Assembly: GCA_026398135.1 (NCBI GenBank)
Contig: JAPLTN010000052.1
Span: 27,604-91,603 of the forward strand
Length of the DNA stretch: 64,000 bases
Direction of reading: 5' to 3'
Source of the DNA: Verrucomicrobiota bacterium
GTDB taxonomy: Bacteria; Verrucomicrobiota; Verrucomicrobiia; Opitutales; Opitutaceae
In this document: one piece after another, positions 7,657 to 16,433 of the stretch
How the letters are laid out: each line of letters begins with the position of its first letter
Numbering within the stretch: the stretch's first letter is position 1
Made by a program: the position numbers and the translations under genes
The notes under the pieces: model-generated
What the model saw: only the letters and a program-made list of their open reading frames with translations
What the model was told of the DNA's origin: nothing
Databases searched by the model: none

Positions 7657-8979
7657 TCATTTCTTGAACTGGGCGGCGATCAAGCCGGTGAGGGCGGCGT
7701 GCAGGTCCTCGTTTTCGAGTTTGTTGAGCACTTCCTCGAAGAAGGCGGAGACGAGCAGGCGGCGGGCCTCGGTGGGGTTGATGCCGCGGGCTTTAAGGTA
7801 GAATTCCTGTTCGCCGTCGATGCGGGCGCTGGTGCTGCCGTGGGAGCATTTGACGTCGTTGGCCTGGATTTCGAGACCGGGCAGGCTGTGGGCCTCGGCG
7901 GTGTCGCTGAGCATCAGGTTGCGGTTCTTCTGGTAGGCGTCGGTTTTCTGCGCGTCGGGTTCGACGATGATGAGTCCGGAGAAGATGGTCTTCGCGGTGT
8001 CGAGCAGGGCGTTTTTGTAGGGCAGGTTCGACGTGGTGCGGGGCGAGACGTGGGTCTGCAACGGGCGTTGGTCGAACTCGCTGTCGCCGTCCGCGCCGGG
8101 GCCGAGCAGGCGGGAGTGCGACTCGTGGCGTGCCTGGCGGCCGCCGAGGTGGAGGTTGAGCGAGAGCACGCGGGCATCGCGCTCGGCGGCGATGCTGTTG
8201 ACCTGGATGGCGAGGGTCTCGCGGCTCCAGCGCTGGGCGCCGACGTAGGTGAGCTGGGCGCCCTCGGCGGCGTGGAGATCGTTCACGCCGGAGACGAACT
8301 GGCGTTCGGTGGGGGCGGCATTCGCAAGCGAACGCCCTGCGTCGGAAGACGAACCTCCGGAGACGAAGAACTCGACCAGGGTGGCCTTGGCGCGGGGGCC
8401 GAGGACGACAATCGTGTGGGGGAAAACCGATACGTTGTGGCCGGTCAGGGTGTGCTGGATGACGAAGGGCAGGGCGACCTCGACATCGGCGGGCACGTAG
8501 AGGAAGCCGCCGGCCACGGTGAGGGCGGTGTTGAGGGCGACGAATTTTTCCGAGCCGAGGTTGGCCGGGTGCTTCTGGAAGTAGGTGCGAACGAGATCGC
8601 CGTGCTGGCGGAGGGCTTCGTCGAGCGGGGCGAAGATGACGCCCTTGGCGGCGAGGTCGGCGGAGACGTGGCTGCGAGCCACGACCTGGCGGTTGGAGAA
8701 GACGATCTCGGCGGCTTCGGGGAAGGACGAGACGTTGGGGATTTGCCGGGAGTGGTCCTCGGGCACGGTGAAGCCGGAGAGGTCGAGGCCCTTGAGGTCG
8801 GAGAAACGCCAGTTTTCGTCCGTGCGGGAAGGCAGGGGAAGGGCGTTGAACTGGTTCCAGGCGGCTTTTTTCGCTTCCAGCCACCAGGCGGGCAGGTAGG
8901 CGCGATGGGAAAGGTGCTGGGCGAACCGGGTGGAGGTGAAGCCTTCTACGGGCGAGGAGGAAAGGGCGGGAGCGGACAT
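7657..8979 (-). CDS. sufD: Fe-S cluster assembly protein SufD
   Basis: The 440-aa scaffold subunit pairs with SufB and SufC in the SufBC2D complex that builds Fe-S clusters. SufD landmarks include the N-terminal WLEAKKAAWNQF, RTDENWRFSDLKGL, and the C-terminal KCSHGSTSARIDGEQEFYL with ARRLLVSAFFEEVL. One oddity is the stretch around residues 212-228 (SSSDAGRSLANAAPTERQ). It separates the EFFVSGG strand from VSGVNDLHAAEGA and is encoded by a palindromic repeat (8317-8336) found again in an intergenic region. The frame stays open across it, so the gene is probably functional. Confidence 0.95.
   Translation of the reverse strand: MSAPALSSSPVEGFTSTRFAQHLSHRAYLPAWWLEAKKAAWNQFNALPLPSRTDENWRFSDLKGLDLSGFTVPEDHSRQIPNVSSFPEAAEIVFSNRQVVARSHVSADLAAKGVIFAPLDEALRQHGDLVRTYFQKHPANLGSEKFVALNTALTVAGGFLYVPADVEVALPFVIQHTLTGHNVSVFPHTIVVLGPRAKATLVEFFVSGGSSSDAGRSLANAAPTERQFVSGVNDLHAAEGAQLTYVGAQRWSRETLAIQVNSIAAERDARVLSLNLHLGGRQARHESHSRLLGPGADGDSEFDQRPLQTHVSPRTTSNLPYKNALLDTAKTIFSGLIIVEPDAQKTDAYQKNRNLMLSDTAEAHSLPGLEIQANDVKCSHGSTSARIDGEQEFYLKARGINPTEARRLLVSAFFEEVLNKLENEDLHAALTGLIAAQFKK
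8317..8336. repeat. REP-like palindrome inside sufD
   Basis: The 20-nt imperfect palindrome GGCATTCGCAAGCGAACGCC lies in frame within sufD. It matches an intergenic copy at 27626-27645 at 19 of 20 positions, and the match continues into the following CCT. It encodes part of a low-complexity insertion, GRSLANAA. Confidence 0.75.
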
Positions 8980-8988
8980 GGGCTGAAG

Positions 8989-9023
8989 GTAGCGAGGAGT
9001 GAGTAGCGAGGAGCGAGTAGCCG
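8989..9023. repeat. heptanucleotide repeat array upstream of sufD
   Basis: Five contiguous 7-nt units lie between the sufB stop and the sufD start: GTAGCGA, GGAGTGA, GTAGCGA, GGAGCGA, GTAGCCG. They occupy most of the 51-nt spacer and end about 9 nt from the sufD ATG. On the mRNA strand the array is pyrimidine-rich, so it leaves no ordinary Shine-Dalgarno sequence. Confidence 0.85.
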
Positions 9024-9030
9024 GGCGGTA

Positions 9031-10497
9031 TCAGCCGACCGACCCTTCCATTTCGAGGTCGATGAGGCGTTTGAGCTCGACGCTGTATTCCATGGGGAAT
9101 TGGCGGACGAGGTCATTGACGAAGCCGTTGACCGCGAGGCTCATGGCCTGGGCCTCGGTGAGCCCGCGCTGCTGCATGTAGAAGATCATGTCTTCGGAAA
9201 CCTTCGATACGGAGGCCTCGTGCTGGACGGCGTGGGTATCGCCGCGCACGACGATGGCGGGGTAGGTGTCGGTGCGGCTGTTGGTGTTGATCAGCAGGGC
9301 GTCGCACTCGGTGTTGTTTTTGCAGCCCTTGAGGTGCTTGGGGATGTGCACGACGCCGCGGTAGGTGGAGCGGCCCTGGCCGACGCTGATGGATTTGGCG
9401 ACGATGACGGAAGTGGTGTCGTCGGCGGCGTGGATCATCTTGGCGCCGGTGTCCTGGTGCTGGCCGTCGTTGGCGAGGGCGATGGAGATGACTTCGCCGC
9501 GGGCGCGTTTGCCCTTCAGGATCACGCCGGGGTATTTCATGGTGAGGCGGCTGCCGATGTTGCAGTCGATCCACTTGACCTCGGCGTCTTCCATCGCGAT
9601 GGCGCGTTTGGTGACGAGGTTGAAGACGTTGGGCGCCCAGTTCTGGACGGTGATGTATTGGATCTTCGCGCCCTTGAGCGCGACCAGCTCGACCACGGCG
9701 GAGTGGAGGGTGGAGGTGGAGAACTTGGGGGCGGTGCAGCCCTCCATGTAGGTGACCTCGGCGCCTTCGTCGGCGATGATGAGGGTGCGCTCGAACTGGC
9801 CGAAGTTTTCCGCGTTGATTCGGAAGTAGGCCTGGAGCGGCATGGCGACCTTCACGCCCGGCGGGACGTAGATGAAGGAGCCCCCGGAGAAGACGGCGGA
9901 GTTGAGGGCGGAGAATTTGTTGTCGCCGGTGGGGATGACCTTGCCGAACCACTTGCGGAAAATCTCCGGGTGCTCGCGCAGGGCCTCGGTGGAGTTGCAG
10001 AAGATGACGCCCTGTTTGGCGACGATGTCTTTGACGTTGGAGTAGGCGGCTTCGCTGTCGAACTGGGCTTCGACGCCGGCGAGGAACTTGCGTTCCTGCT
10101 CGGGGATGCCGAGGCGCTCGAAGGTGCGCTTGATGTCGTCGGGCACCTCGTCCCAGGTGCGCTTGGGTTTCTGGCCCTGTGAGAGGTAGTAACGGATTTT
10201 GTTAAAATCGATGTTCTCCAGATCCTTGGTCGCCCAATGGGTGGGCATGGGTTTATCGAGAAAGGTCTGGTAGGCCTTGAGGCGGAAATCGAGAATCCAG
10301 GAGGCCTCCTTTTTGACGTCGCTGATGTAGCGGATGACGCCCTCGTTGAGGCCGGAACCGGCGTCGAAGGCGTATTTCACATCGTAGGTGAAATCGCCGA
10401 CGGACTGGTCGATGCCGACGGTGGGGTTTTCCACGGCGGTGGCGGTGTCGGCCGCTTCGGTTTCGGGCGCGGCGAGGAGGTCGGAAGGAGGCTGCAT
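9031..10497 (-). CDS. sufB: Fe-S cluster assembly protein SufB
   Basis: The 488-aa core scaffold of the SufBCD complex assembles nascent Fe-S clusters using sulfur delivered by SufS/SufU or SufE partners not present here. Diagnostic stretches include [61 protein letters not shown] (conserved Cys) and [14 protein letters not shown]. The C-terminus ends [20 protein letters not shown], as in full-length SufB. The first ~25 residues are low-complexity ([12 protein letters not shown]). It lies between sufC and sufD on the same strand, consistent with a fur-sufC-sufB-sufD-sufT operon. Confidence 0.97.
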   Translation of the reverse strand: MQPPSDLLAAPETEAADTATAVENPTVGIDQSVGDFTYDVKYAFDAGSGLNEGVIRYISDVKKEASWILDFRLKAYQTFLDKPMPTHWATKDLENIDFNKIRYYLSQGQKPKRTWDEVPDDIKRTFERLGIPEQERKFLAGVEAQFDSEAAYSNVKDIVAKQGVIFCNSTEALREHPEIFRKWFGKVIPTGDNKFSALNSAVFSGGSFIYVPPGVKVAMPLQAYFRINAENFGQFERTLIIADEGAEVTYMEGCTAPKFSTSTLHSAVVELVALKGAKIQYITVQNWAPNVFNLVTKRAIAMEDAEVKWIDCNIGSRLTMKYPGVILKGKRARGEVISIALANDGQHQDTGAKMIHAADDTTSVIVAKSISVGQGRSTYRGVVHIPKHLKGCKNNTECDALLINTNSRTDTYPAIVVRGDTHAVQHEASVSKVSEDMIFYMQQRGLTEAQAMSLAVNGFVNDLVRQFPMEYSVELKRLIDLEMEGSVG

Positions 10498-10568
10498 GTT
10501 TGAAAATTTGAAATTTGGAAAAGCGGAAAAGCTGAAATTTGGGAGTGTCAGCCAGGGCCTGACGCGGG

Positions 10569-11354
10569 TTAGGCGTTCGCGACGGCGGCGGAGGAGGCGG
10601 CGAGTTCCTGTTTCACCCAGTCGTAGCCCTTGGCTTCGAGTTCGAGGGCGAGGGACTTGTCACCGGATTTTACGATGCGGCCGTCATACATGACGTGCAC
10701 GAAGTCGGGCACGATGTAGTCGAGCAGGCGCTGATAGTGGGTGATGAGAAGGACGCCGAGCTTATCGCCGCGCATGAGGTTGACGCCTTCGGCGACGATG
10801 CGGAGGGCGTCGATGTCGAGGCCGGAGTCGGTCTCGTCCATGAGCGAGAAAGTGGGTTCGAGCATGGCCATTTGCAGGATTTCGCAGCGTTTCTTTTCGC
10901 CGCCGGAGAAGCCCTCGTTGACCGAACGGGAGGTGAACTTCCGGTCGATCTTGAGCAGGTCCATCTTGGCGTAGAGACGCTTGTAGTAGGCGGTGGCGTC
11001 GAGCTCCTCGCCCTCGGCGAGGCGGGCCTGGACGGCGGCGCGGACGAAATTGGCGATGGAGACGCCGGGGATTTCGCTCGGGTATTGGAACGCGAGGAAG
11101 AGGCCGGCGCGGGCGCGTTCGTCGGGCTCCATTTCGAGGATGGATTTACCGTCCAGGATGACGTCGCCGGAGGTGATAACGTAGTCGGGATGGCCGGCGA
11201 TGGCCTTGGAGAGGGTGGATTTGCCGGTGCCGTTGGGCCCCATGATGGCGTGCACCTCGCCGGTGCGGATCGTGAGGTTAAGGCCCTTGACGATGGGCTT
11301 GTCGGGAGTCGCGGCGAGAGCGACGAAGAGATCGCGGATTTCGAGGGAGGGCAT
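10569..11354 (-). CDS. sufC: Fe-S cluster assembly ATPase SufC
   Basis: The 261-aa ABC-type ATPase energises the SufBCD scaffold; it is cytosolic, not a transporter. Walker A is GPNGTGKS at 39-46, the signature FSGGEKKR is at about 149-156, and Walker B is [12 protein letters not shown] at 169-180. These are SufC-specific forms ([12 protein letters not shown]). The ATG at 11354 ([10 protein letters not shown]) is the natural start. The frame continues upstream, but those codons cross the heptamer array and the fur gene and are not protein-like. Confidence 0.96.
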   Translation of the reverse strand: MPSLEIRDLFVALAATPDKPIVKGLNLTIRTGEVHAIMGPNGTGKSTLSKAIAGHPDYVITSGDVILDGKSILEMEPDERARAGLFLAFQYPSEIPGVSIANFVRAAVQARLAEGEELDATAYYKRLYAKMDLLKIDRKFTSRSVNEGFSGGEKKRCEILQMAMLEPTFSLMDETDSGLDIDALRIVAEGVNLMRGDKLGVLLITHYQRLLDYIVPDFVHVMYDGRIVKSGDKSLALELEAKGYDWVKQELAASSAAVANA

Positions 11355-11365
11355 GGTTTGGAAAA

Positions 11366-11400
11366 GGAGTGAGTAGCGAGGAGTGAGTGGTGAGGAGAGG
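11366..11400. repeat. heptanucleotide repeat array between fur-like gene and sufC
   Basis: Five 7-nt units (GGAGTGA, GTAGCGA, GGAGTGA, GTGGTGA, GGAGAGG) fill the spacer between the stop of the Fur-like gene (11402) and the sufC start (11354). It is the same heptamer family as at 8989-9023, and again it occupies the place where the ribosome-binding region would be. Confidence 0.85.
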
Positions 11401-11401
11401 C

Positions 11402-11830
11402 TCAGGGGGTGGGGGATTGGCCGTGGAAGGTGATTTCGACGGTCTTGGCGGAGTAGCCGGGGGGCAGAACCGAGCGGATGCGCTCGATGACATCGGGCGG
11501 GAGGTCGAGATCGTAAGTCGCGCCGGTTTTTTCGTCGTGGAAGTGAGCGTGGGGCTGGAGGTTGGCGCAGTAGCGGGAGGGGCCGCGCTCGAAGTTCACC
11601 TGGCGGACGAGGTCGCACTGCACGAGGGTTTCGAGGCAGTTGTAAACGGTGGCGAGGGAGATGGAGGGCATCTCGGGGCGAACGCGTCCGTAAACTTCAT
11701 CGGCGGTGGGGTGATCGCGCTTGTCGAGCAAGGCGCGATAAACCACCTCGCGTTGCGGGGTATTGCGCAACCCGCTGCGCGTGAGGCGTTCAGCGAGGTT
11801 GGCGGGATGGTCTGTGGTATCGTTGCGCAT
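11402..11830 (-). CDS. Fur/PerR-family metalloregulator
   Basis: The 142-aa DNA-binding repressor is likely the local regulator of the suf operon. The winged helix spans roughly residues 15-85, including [20 protein letters not shown] and [15 protein letters not shown]. The dimerisation half holds a His-rich metal patch, [10 protein letters not shown]. The CxxC pairs that form the structural zinc site in many Fur/PerR proteins are absent, and only isolated Cys residues remain. It is the first gene of the suf run. A near-consensus Fur box lies 36 nt upstream of its ATG, suggesting autoregulation and iron control of Fe-S assembly. Confidence 0.88.
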   Translation of the reverse strand: MRNDTTDHPANLAERLTRSGLRNTPQREVVYRALLDKRDHPTADEVYGRVRPEMPSISLATVYNCLETLVQCDLVRQVNFERGPSRYCANLQPHAHFHDEKTGATYDLDLPPDVIERIRSVLPPGYSAKTVEITFHGQSPTP

Positions 11831-11865
11831 GGCGGAAGGCCGGTATCGGGAGGGATTATGGCGCA

Positions 11866-11884
11866 GAGAATGAGAATCATTCCA
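11866..11884 (-). promoter_or_regulatory. candidate Fur box
   Basis: GAGAATGAGAATCATTCC contains the palindromic core AATGAGAATCATT and closely resembles the classical 19-bp Fur consensus. A second, weaker AT-rich half-match (ATTATTATTGATAAG) lies just upstream at about 11905-11920. The site is in the promoter region of the Fur-like gene that heads the suf run. The regulatory role is inferred from match and position. Confidence 0.7.
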
Positions 11885-12035
11885 ATCTGCAAGTGCGAAT
11901 TGGAATTATTATTGATAAGAGTTGGTGAGTGATTCGGAAGCGACGTTTTACCCGGCATTACACGGTCGTGGATTCGGTTAAGAAATTTGGTTTTCGCGTT
12001 TAAGTGTTTCTCGACTGTGTCGAATTACTTCCGCG

Positions 12036-12884
12036 ATGAGCCTTACTTCCACTCTTGATCGCGAGGCGATCATCGCCTCCTCCGCTTCTCTTCCCGCCGC
12101 GCCGCAAATCATGGCGCGTTTGTATAAGCTGCTTTTGGATTTTAACGCCGGCCTGCGTTCCATCGCAGATCTCCTGAAGCGTGATCCTGCCCTGACCGCG
12201 CGCGTCATTCGTATCGCCAATAGTCCGGCCTATGGTGCCGGGGGCGTTGGCACGATTGAAGACGCGTTGCAACGCGTGGGATTTAGCGAGGTTTACCGCC
12301 TCGTGGGGTCCGCCTCGAACTCAAGCATCGGCGAAAAGGGCCTGAGTTGTTACGGCTTTTCGGCCGACGACTACCGGCGTCACAATTTATTCAGCGCGCT
12401 GGTCGCGGAGCAGCTGGCGATCATCACCAAGATGGATGCCCGCGCGGCGTACACCGCCGGTTTGCTGCGCGGTATCGGTCAACTGCTCCTGGATGGGGTG
12501 GGGCGCACCAGTCTGTCGCCCTCGGAAGGCTTCGTGCAGTGCGGGGCCGGTCGGGCGGTGGAGTGGGAGCGACGTTTCTTCGGCGTGACGCATTACGAGG
12601 TCGCAGGAATTTTGCTGGCCGAGTGGGGCTTCCCCGAGGAAATCGTTGATGCGGTGCGTCATGCGCATAGCGAAGCGGGGGAGATTTCCCGGCTTAGCAA
12701 GCTGATCGACATTACTGACAACATCGTGCGCATCGCCGGTTTCGGACTGACGGCGGACGAGGCTGAGTGGGGGGTGCCGCAGGAGAAATTAGAGGCGCTC
12801 GGTATCAAGCACGACGATGTGGAGCGGGTACAAACCGAGGCGATGTCCAAGCTTGAGGCTTTGGAAAGCGCCCAGAAGAGCTGA
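12036..12884 (+). CDS. HDOD-domain protein, degenerate
   Basis: The 282-aa HDOD protein is divergent from the suf operon. LPAAPQIMARLYKLLLDF and LLKRDPALTARVIRIANSPAYG are the canonical early HDOD helices, and TIEDALQRVGFSEVYRLV follows. Where the first HDOD protein has LLHDVGK, this one reads LLRGIGQLLLD, so the HD metal ligands are gone and catalysis is unlikely. A later HYEVAGILLAEWGFPEEIVDAV helix is typical. It is probably a scaffolding or signalling protein with unknown partners. A REP-like inverted repeat follows its stop. Confidence 0.88.
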   Translation: MSLTSTLDREAIIASSASLPAAPQIMARLYKLLLDFNAGLRSIADLLKRDPALTARVIRIANSPAYGAGGVGTIEDALQRVGFSEVYRLVGSASNSSIGEKGLSCYGFSADDYRRHNLFSALVAEQLAIITKMDARAAYTAGLLRGIGQLLLDGVGRTSLSPSEGFVQCGAGRAVEWERRFFGVTHYEVAGILLAEWGFPEEIVDAVRHAHSEAGEISRLSKLIDITDNIVRIAGFGLTADEAEWGVPQEKLEALGIKHDDVERVQTEAMSKLEALESAQKS

Positions 12885-12921
12885 TACCAGTCCGCGCTCA
12901 AATTTAGCCTATTTCGGAAAT

Positions 12922-12984
12922 TTGGCCGGGGACGGCCAACGCTACACAAAGAAGGCTGCTGTAGAGTTGGCCGTCCTCGGCCAA
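12922..12984. repeat. REP/BIME-like inverted pair
   Basis: Two 25-nt copies of a TGTAGMGTTGGCCGTCCYCGGCCAA-type element face each other (12922-12946 and 12960-12984) with two mismatches and a 13-nt loop. Flanking ATTTAGC/GCTAAAT extends the pairing. Each copy is itself partly palindromic (TTGGCC...GGCCAA). A third copy lies at 22637-22661. Confidence 0.8.
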
Positions 12985-13093
12985 TTAAGCTAAATCTCAA
13001 GGCGAATGGGAGCGTGTTCCCGAAGTAGGATTTGTTGCCAGATATGGCGGCGCAGTTGCGCCATGGCGATTCGTCGCCATGGCTTTGTTGTCT

Positions 13094-13777
13094 ATGAAAA
13101 TCGTTTTGACCGGATGTACCCAGGGCCTCGGACGCGCACTGCTGGATGAGTTTGTCGCCTTGGGGCACACGGTGATCGGGTGCGGGCGGAGTCCGGAGGC
13201 GATTCTGGATCTGCGTTTCGGCGTTTCTGCTCCCAGCACCTTCGATGTGCTCGATGTGGCGGAGCCGATGAAGGTGGCGCTTTGGGCCGAGCGCATGCTC
13301 ACCGTGCACGGCGCGCCGGATTTGGTGATCAATAACGCGGGTCTGCTCACCGCGCCCGCGCCGCTTTGGAAGCAGGACGCAGCGGCGGTGGCGAAGTTGT
13401 TTCAGGTCAATTTAACCGGCGTGGTGCATGTGGTGCAGGGCTTCGTGCCGGCGATGATCGCGCGGGGCAGCGGCGTGGTGGTGAATCTTTCCTCGGGCTG
13501 GGGTCGCTCGGTCTCGGGTGATTTCGCGCCCTACTGCGCGAGCAAGTGGGGCGTGGAAGGCCTGACCAAGGCGCTGGCGGAGGAGTTGCCCGCGCCCCTC
13601 GCCGCTGTGCCTTTGAGCCCGGGCGTGATCGATACGGCGATGCTGCGGCTGTGTTACCAGGATGGAGCGGACGCGTACCCCAAGCCGGCGGCGTGGGCGA
13701 AGGTGGCCGCGCCGTTTATGCTGCAACTCGGGCGGAAGGACAACGGGCACAGTTTGACCGTGCCGGATCTGGGCTGA
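13094..13777 (+). CDS. short-chain dehydrogenase/reductase
   Basis: The 227-aa classical-type SDR is an NAD(P)-dependent oxidoreductase of unknown substrate. The cofactor motif TGCTQGLG is at 6-13, the NNAG motif at 80-83, the catalytic Ser region NLSSG at 131-135, and YCASK at 147-151. Then comes the PGVIDTAM segment expected after the active site. The ATG at 13094 starts directly at the first beta strand. An ATG at 13079 would add five residues and cannot be excluded. It stands alone between an HDOD gene and the convergent xylA. Confidence 0.88.
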   Translation: MKIVLTGCTQGLGRALLDEFVALGHTVIGCGRSPEAILDLRFGVSAPSTFDVLDVAEPMKVALWAERMLTVHGAPDLVINNAGLLTAPAPLWKQDAAAVAKLFQVNLTGVVHVVQGFVPAMIARGSGVVVNLSSGWGRSVSGDFAPYCASKWGVEGLTKALAEELPAPLAAVPLSPGVIDTAMLRLCYQDGADAYPKPAAWAKVAAPFMLQLGRKDNGHSLTVPDLG

Positions 13778-13824
13778 GCCGGAGCAAAGTGCTACGGTCG
13801 CTAAACACGGGCGGTGAATAAAAA

Positions 13825-13855
13825 AAAGCCGGCCCGTGTGAAGCGTACCGGCTTT
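13825..13855 (-). terminator. Rho-independent terminator downstream of xylA
   Basis: On the minus strand AAAGCCGG pairs with CCGGCTTT around a 15-nt loop and is followed immediately by a run of eight T. This makes it a terminator for the xylA transcript. The plus-strand side has no T-tract beyond the stem. Confidence 0.8.
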
Positions 13856-13894
13856 CGATTAATCAGAGTATTTTAAATAAAGTCATAGCCGAAT

Positions 13895-13928
13895 ATGCAG
13901 GGCGGGGTGCGGCGACCCCGCCCTGCAT
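13895..13928. terminator. 14-bp perfect hairpin after xylA
   Basis: ATGCAGGGCGGGGT pairs perfectly with ACCCCGCCCTGCAT around GCGGCG. It lies 19 nt beyond the xylA stop and before the T-tailed hairpin at 13825-13855. No T-tract follows it directly, so it may stabilise the mRNA 3' end or pause polymerase rather than terminate alone. Confidence 0.6.
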
Positions 13929-13946
13929 GGGCCTTAGTCGGGTTGC

Positions 13947-15299
13947 TTAGACTTGGCGGAAGAGTTCGGCGTTGAGCAGGTTTTCGAGTTTTTCCTGCTG
14001 GCCGCTCTTAATCGTGGGCTCGCCGAGCTTGGTGAGCACGAGTTTCTCGAGGCTTTCGAAGTCGGCTTTGCCGGTCTCGATGTCCTTGCCGAAGCCGCTG
14101 TCGTAGGAGCTGTAACGCTCGGCGACATGTTTGGCGAACTTGCCTTCGGTGTTGATGCGGTGGGCGAGCTTGAGGGCCTGGGCGTAGGCATCCATGCCGC
14201 CGATGTGGGCGTGGAAGAGGTCGGCCAGATCGGTGGAGGGGCGGCGGAGCTTGGCGTCGAAGTTAAAGCCGCCGGAGCCGAGGCCGCCGAATTTGAGGAT
14301 GCTCATCATGGCGAGGGTGAGTTCCTTCACGTCGGTGTTGAACTGGTCGGTATCCCAGCCGAGGAGGAGGTCGCCGGAGTTGGCGTCGATGGAGCCGAGC
14401 ATGCCGGCGGAGCCCGCGACCTCGATCTCGTGTTGGAAGGTGTGGCCGGCGAGGGTGGCGTGGTTGGTCTCGATGTTGAACTTGAAGTGCTTGTCGAGTT
14501 TGTAGGTCTTGAGGAAGCCGATGCAGGTGGCGCAGTCGAAATCGTATTGATGCTTGGTGGGCTCCTTGGGCTTGGGCTCGATGAGGAACTGGCCCTTGAA
14601 GCCGATCTTCCTGGCGTAATCCACCGCCATGCCGAGGAGGCGGGCGAGGTGGTCCTGTTCGCGTTTAAGGTTGGTGTTGAGCAGGGTTTCGTAGCCTTCG
14701 CGGCCGCCCCAGAAGACGTAGTTTTCGCCGCCGAGTTCCTGGGTGACGTCGATGGCCTTCTTCACCTGCGCGGCGGCGTAGGCGAAGACGTGGGCGTCGG
14801 GGTTGGTGGACGCGCCGCACATGAAGCGGGGGTTGCTGAAGAGGTTCGCGGTGCCCCAAAGGAGCTTCACGCCGGTGGCTTTTTGGAGGGCCTTGGCGTG
14901 GGCGATGAGGGCGTCGAGGTTCTTGTTGGACTCGGCGAGGGTGGCACCTTCGGGGGCGATGTCGCGATCATGGAAACACCAGAAGGGGGCGCCGATTTTT
15001 TGGTAAAACTCGAAGGCGGCGTCCATGCGGACCTTGGCGACGGAGACCTGGTCCTTGGAGGAGGATTCCCACGTGCGCACGATGGTGCCGGGGCCGAAGG
15101 GGTCGGCGCCGGTGCCGCGGAAGGAGTGCCAGTAGGCGATGCCGAAGCGGAGGTGCTCGGCCATGGTCTTGCCGCCGACTTTTTCGCTGGCGTTGTAGTG
15201 CTTGAAGGCGAGGGCGTTGTCGCTCCGGGGGCCTTCGTAGGCGATTTTGGAGAAGCCGGCGAAATGTTCGGCGGACTTGGCTTTGGTGGCTTTGGCCAT
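13947..15299 (-). CDS. xylA: xylose isomerase
   Basis: The 450-aa TIM-barrel enzyme converts D-xylose to D-xylulose and is metal dependent. The catalytic His sits in FWCFHDRD (H110, D113). [13 protein letters not shown] at 197-209 and the metal-binding E241 in [16 protein letters not shown] are both present. [18 protein letters not shown] and the DTDQF metal loop complete the class II (long form) pattern. It follows a LacI-family regulator by 29 nt on the same strand, indicating a regulator-xylA transcription unit. No xylulokinase is present in the window. Confidence 0.97.
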   Translation of the reverse strand: MAKATKAKSAEHFAGFSKIAYEGPRSDNALAFKHYNASEKVGGKTMAEHLRFGIAYWHSFRGTGADPFGPGTIVRTWESSSKDQVSVAKVRMDAAFEFYQKIGAPFWCFHDRDIAPEGATLAESNKNLDALIAHAKALQKATGVKLLWGTANLFSNPRFMCGASTNPDAHVFAYAAAQVKKAIDVTQELGGENYVFWGGREGYETLLNTNLKREQDHLARLLGMAVDYARKIGFKGQFLIEPKPKEPTKHQYDFDCATCIGFLKTYKLDKHFKFNIETNHATLAGHTFQHEIEVAGSAGMLGSIDANSGDLLLGWDTDQFNTDVKELTLAMMSILKFGGLGSGGFNFDAKLRRPSTDLADLFHAHIGGMDAYAQALKLAHRINTEGKFAKHVAERYSSYDSGFGKDIETGKADFESLEKLVLTKLGEPTIKSGQQEKLENLLNAELFRQV

Positions 15300-15328
15300 G
15301 GTGATCGGGGGTTTGGGCTGAGTTTACG

Positions 15329-16390
15329 TTACGAACCGGAAAGGGGACGGGCGGCGGCCGTGGTCGCGCCGGGGACGAGCCGGGGCGCGACGAGGGTAAG
15401 CCGGCGTTGCGAATTGGGCTGGAGGAGACGATTGACCAGGCGCGCGGCGGCGGAGGCGCCGATGTCGGCGTTGGGCACGGCCACGGTGGTGAGTTGGGGC
15501 AAGCCGTCGGGCACGGGCTGGCCGTCGAAGCCGGTGATCGAGAGGTCTTGCGGGACGCGCAGGCCGAGGGCGGCCAGGTCGGTGATCAATTGGTAGGCCT
15601 GGTGGTCGGCGGCGCAGACCCAGGCGGTGACGCCGTCGCGGCGGGAGATTTTGGCCGCGGCGGCGGCGAGTTTGGCGGGGTCGGGGCAGCAGACCGAGGC
15701 CGGGCCGACGTTGCAAATCCAGGCCGGGTTGAGCGGGAGGCCGCGGGCGAAAAGGGCTTCGGCGAAAGCGGCGAAGCGGCGCGAGGCCCAGAGGCCGCCG
15801 GCGGCGTAAGTCCAGGTGGCGAAGCCGATGCGCCGGTGGCCGAGCGCGACGAGGCGATCCACGAGCGAGCGTACTGCGCCGTGATCGGTGTCCACGGTGT
15901 CGATACGTTCGTCGCCGCATTCGTGCAGGACGGAGACGACGGAGAGTTTGTCGGCCAGCATGGAGACGGTGGCCTCGGGGAAAGGGTAGAGCAGGAGGGC
16001 GCCGCGCCAGGCCTCGGCGCGGAGATGGCCGAAAAGGCGGCGGCGGCCGGCCAGAGGGGTGGTCTCTCCGGGAGCGAACGGAAGGATATCGACCTCGGCG
16101 CGGTCGAGGCGGGCCCGGGCGCGGATACCTTCAATGATCCTGGGCAGGGTGAGCTGGTCGGCGGCGACGAGGGGGTCGCCGATGAGGACGCCCAGTTTGA
16201 GCGGGGGAGCGTCTGAGGGACGGCGAACGCTGCGCGCAGGGGTGCCGCGATAGCCGAGTTGGCGGGCGAGGTCTTGCACGCGGGCGCGGGTTTCGGCGCT
16301 GAGGGCGGGGTGGTTGGCCAGGGCGCGGGATACGGTGGCGCGCGACAGTTTCAGCTGGCGGGCAAGTTGGTGCTGACTCGGGGCGCGCAT
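15329..16390 (-). CDS. LacI-family transcriptional regulator
   Basis: The 353-aa repressor is a likely xylose-responsive regulator of the downstream xylA. The N-terminal helix-turn-helix reads HQLARQLKLSRATVSRALAN (about residues 7-26) and the hinge region is LARQLGYRG. A periplasmic-binding-protein-like sensor domain follows, with TVDTDHGAVRSLVDRLVALG and ITGFDGQPVPDGLPQLTTV. The ATG at 16390 was chosen; a GTG 15 nt upstream is possible. Sugar specificity is inferred only from the adjacent xylA. Its upstream region holds a repeated 14-mer and a perfect palindrome that could be its operators. Confidence 0.9.
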   Translation of the reverse strand: MRAPSQHQLARQLKLSRATVSRALANHPALSAETRARVQDLARQLGYRGTPARSVRRPSDAPPLKLGVLIGDPLVAADQLTLPRIIEGIRARARLDRAEVDILPFAPGETTPLAGRRRLFGHLRAEAWRGALLLYPFPEATVSMLADKLSVVSVLHECGDERIDTVDTDHGAVRSLVDRLVALGHRRIGFATWTYAAGGLWASRRFAAFAEALFARGLPLNPAWICNVGPASVCCPDPAKLAAAAAKISRRDGVTAWVCAADHQAYQLITDLAALGLRVPQDLSITGFDGQPVPDGLPQLTTVAVPNADIGASAAARLVNRLLQPNSQRRLTLVAPRLVPGATTAAARPLSGS

Positions 16391-16433
16391 GGGGGCGGGC
16401 ACCACCAGGGCACGAAGCCGGACGGGTTACAAG

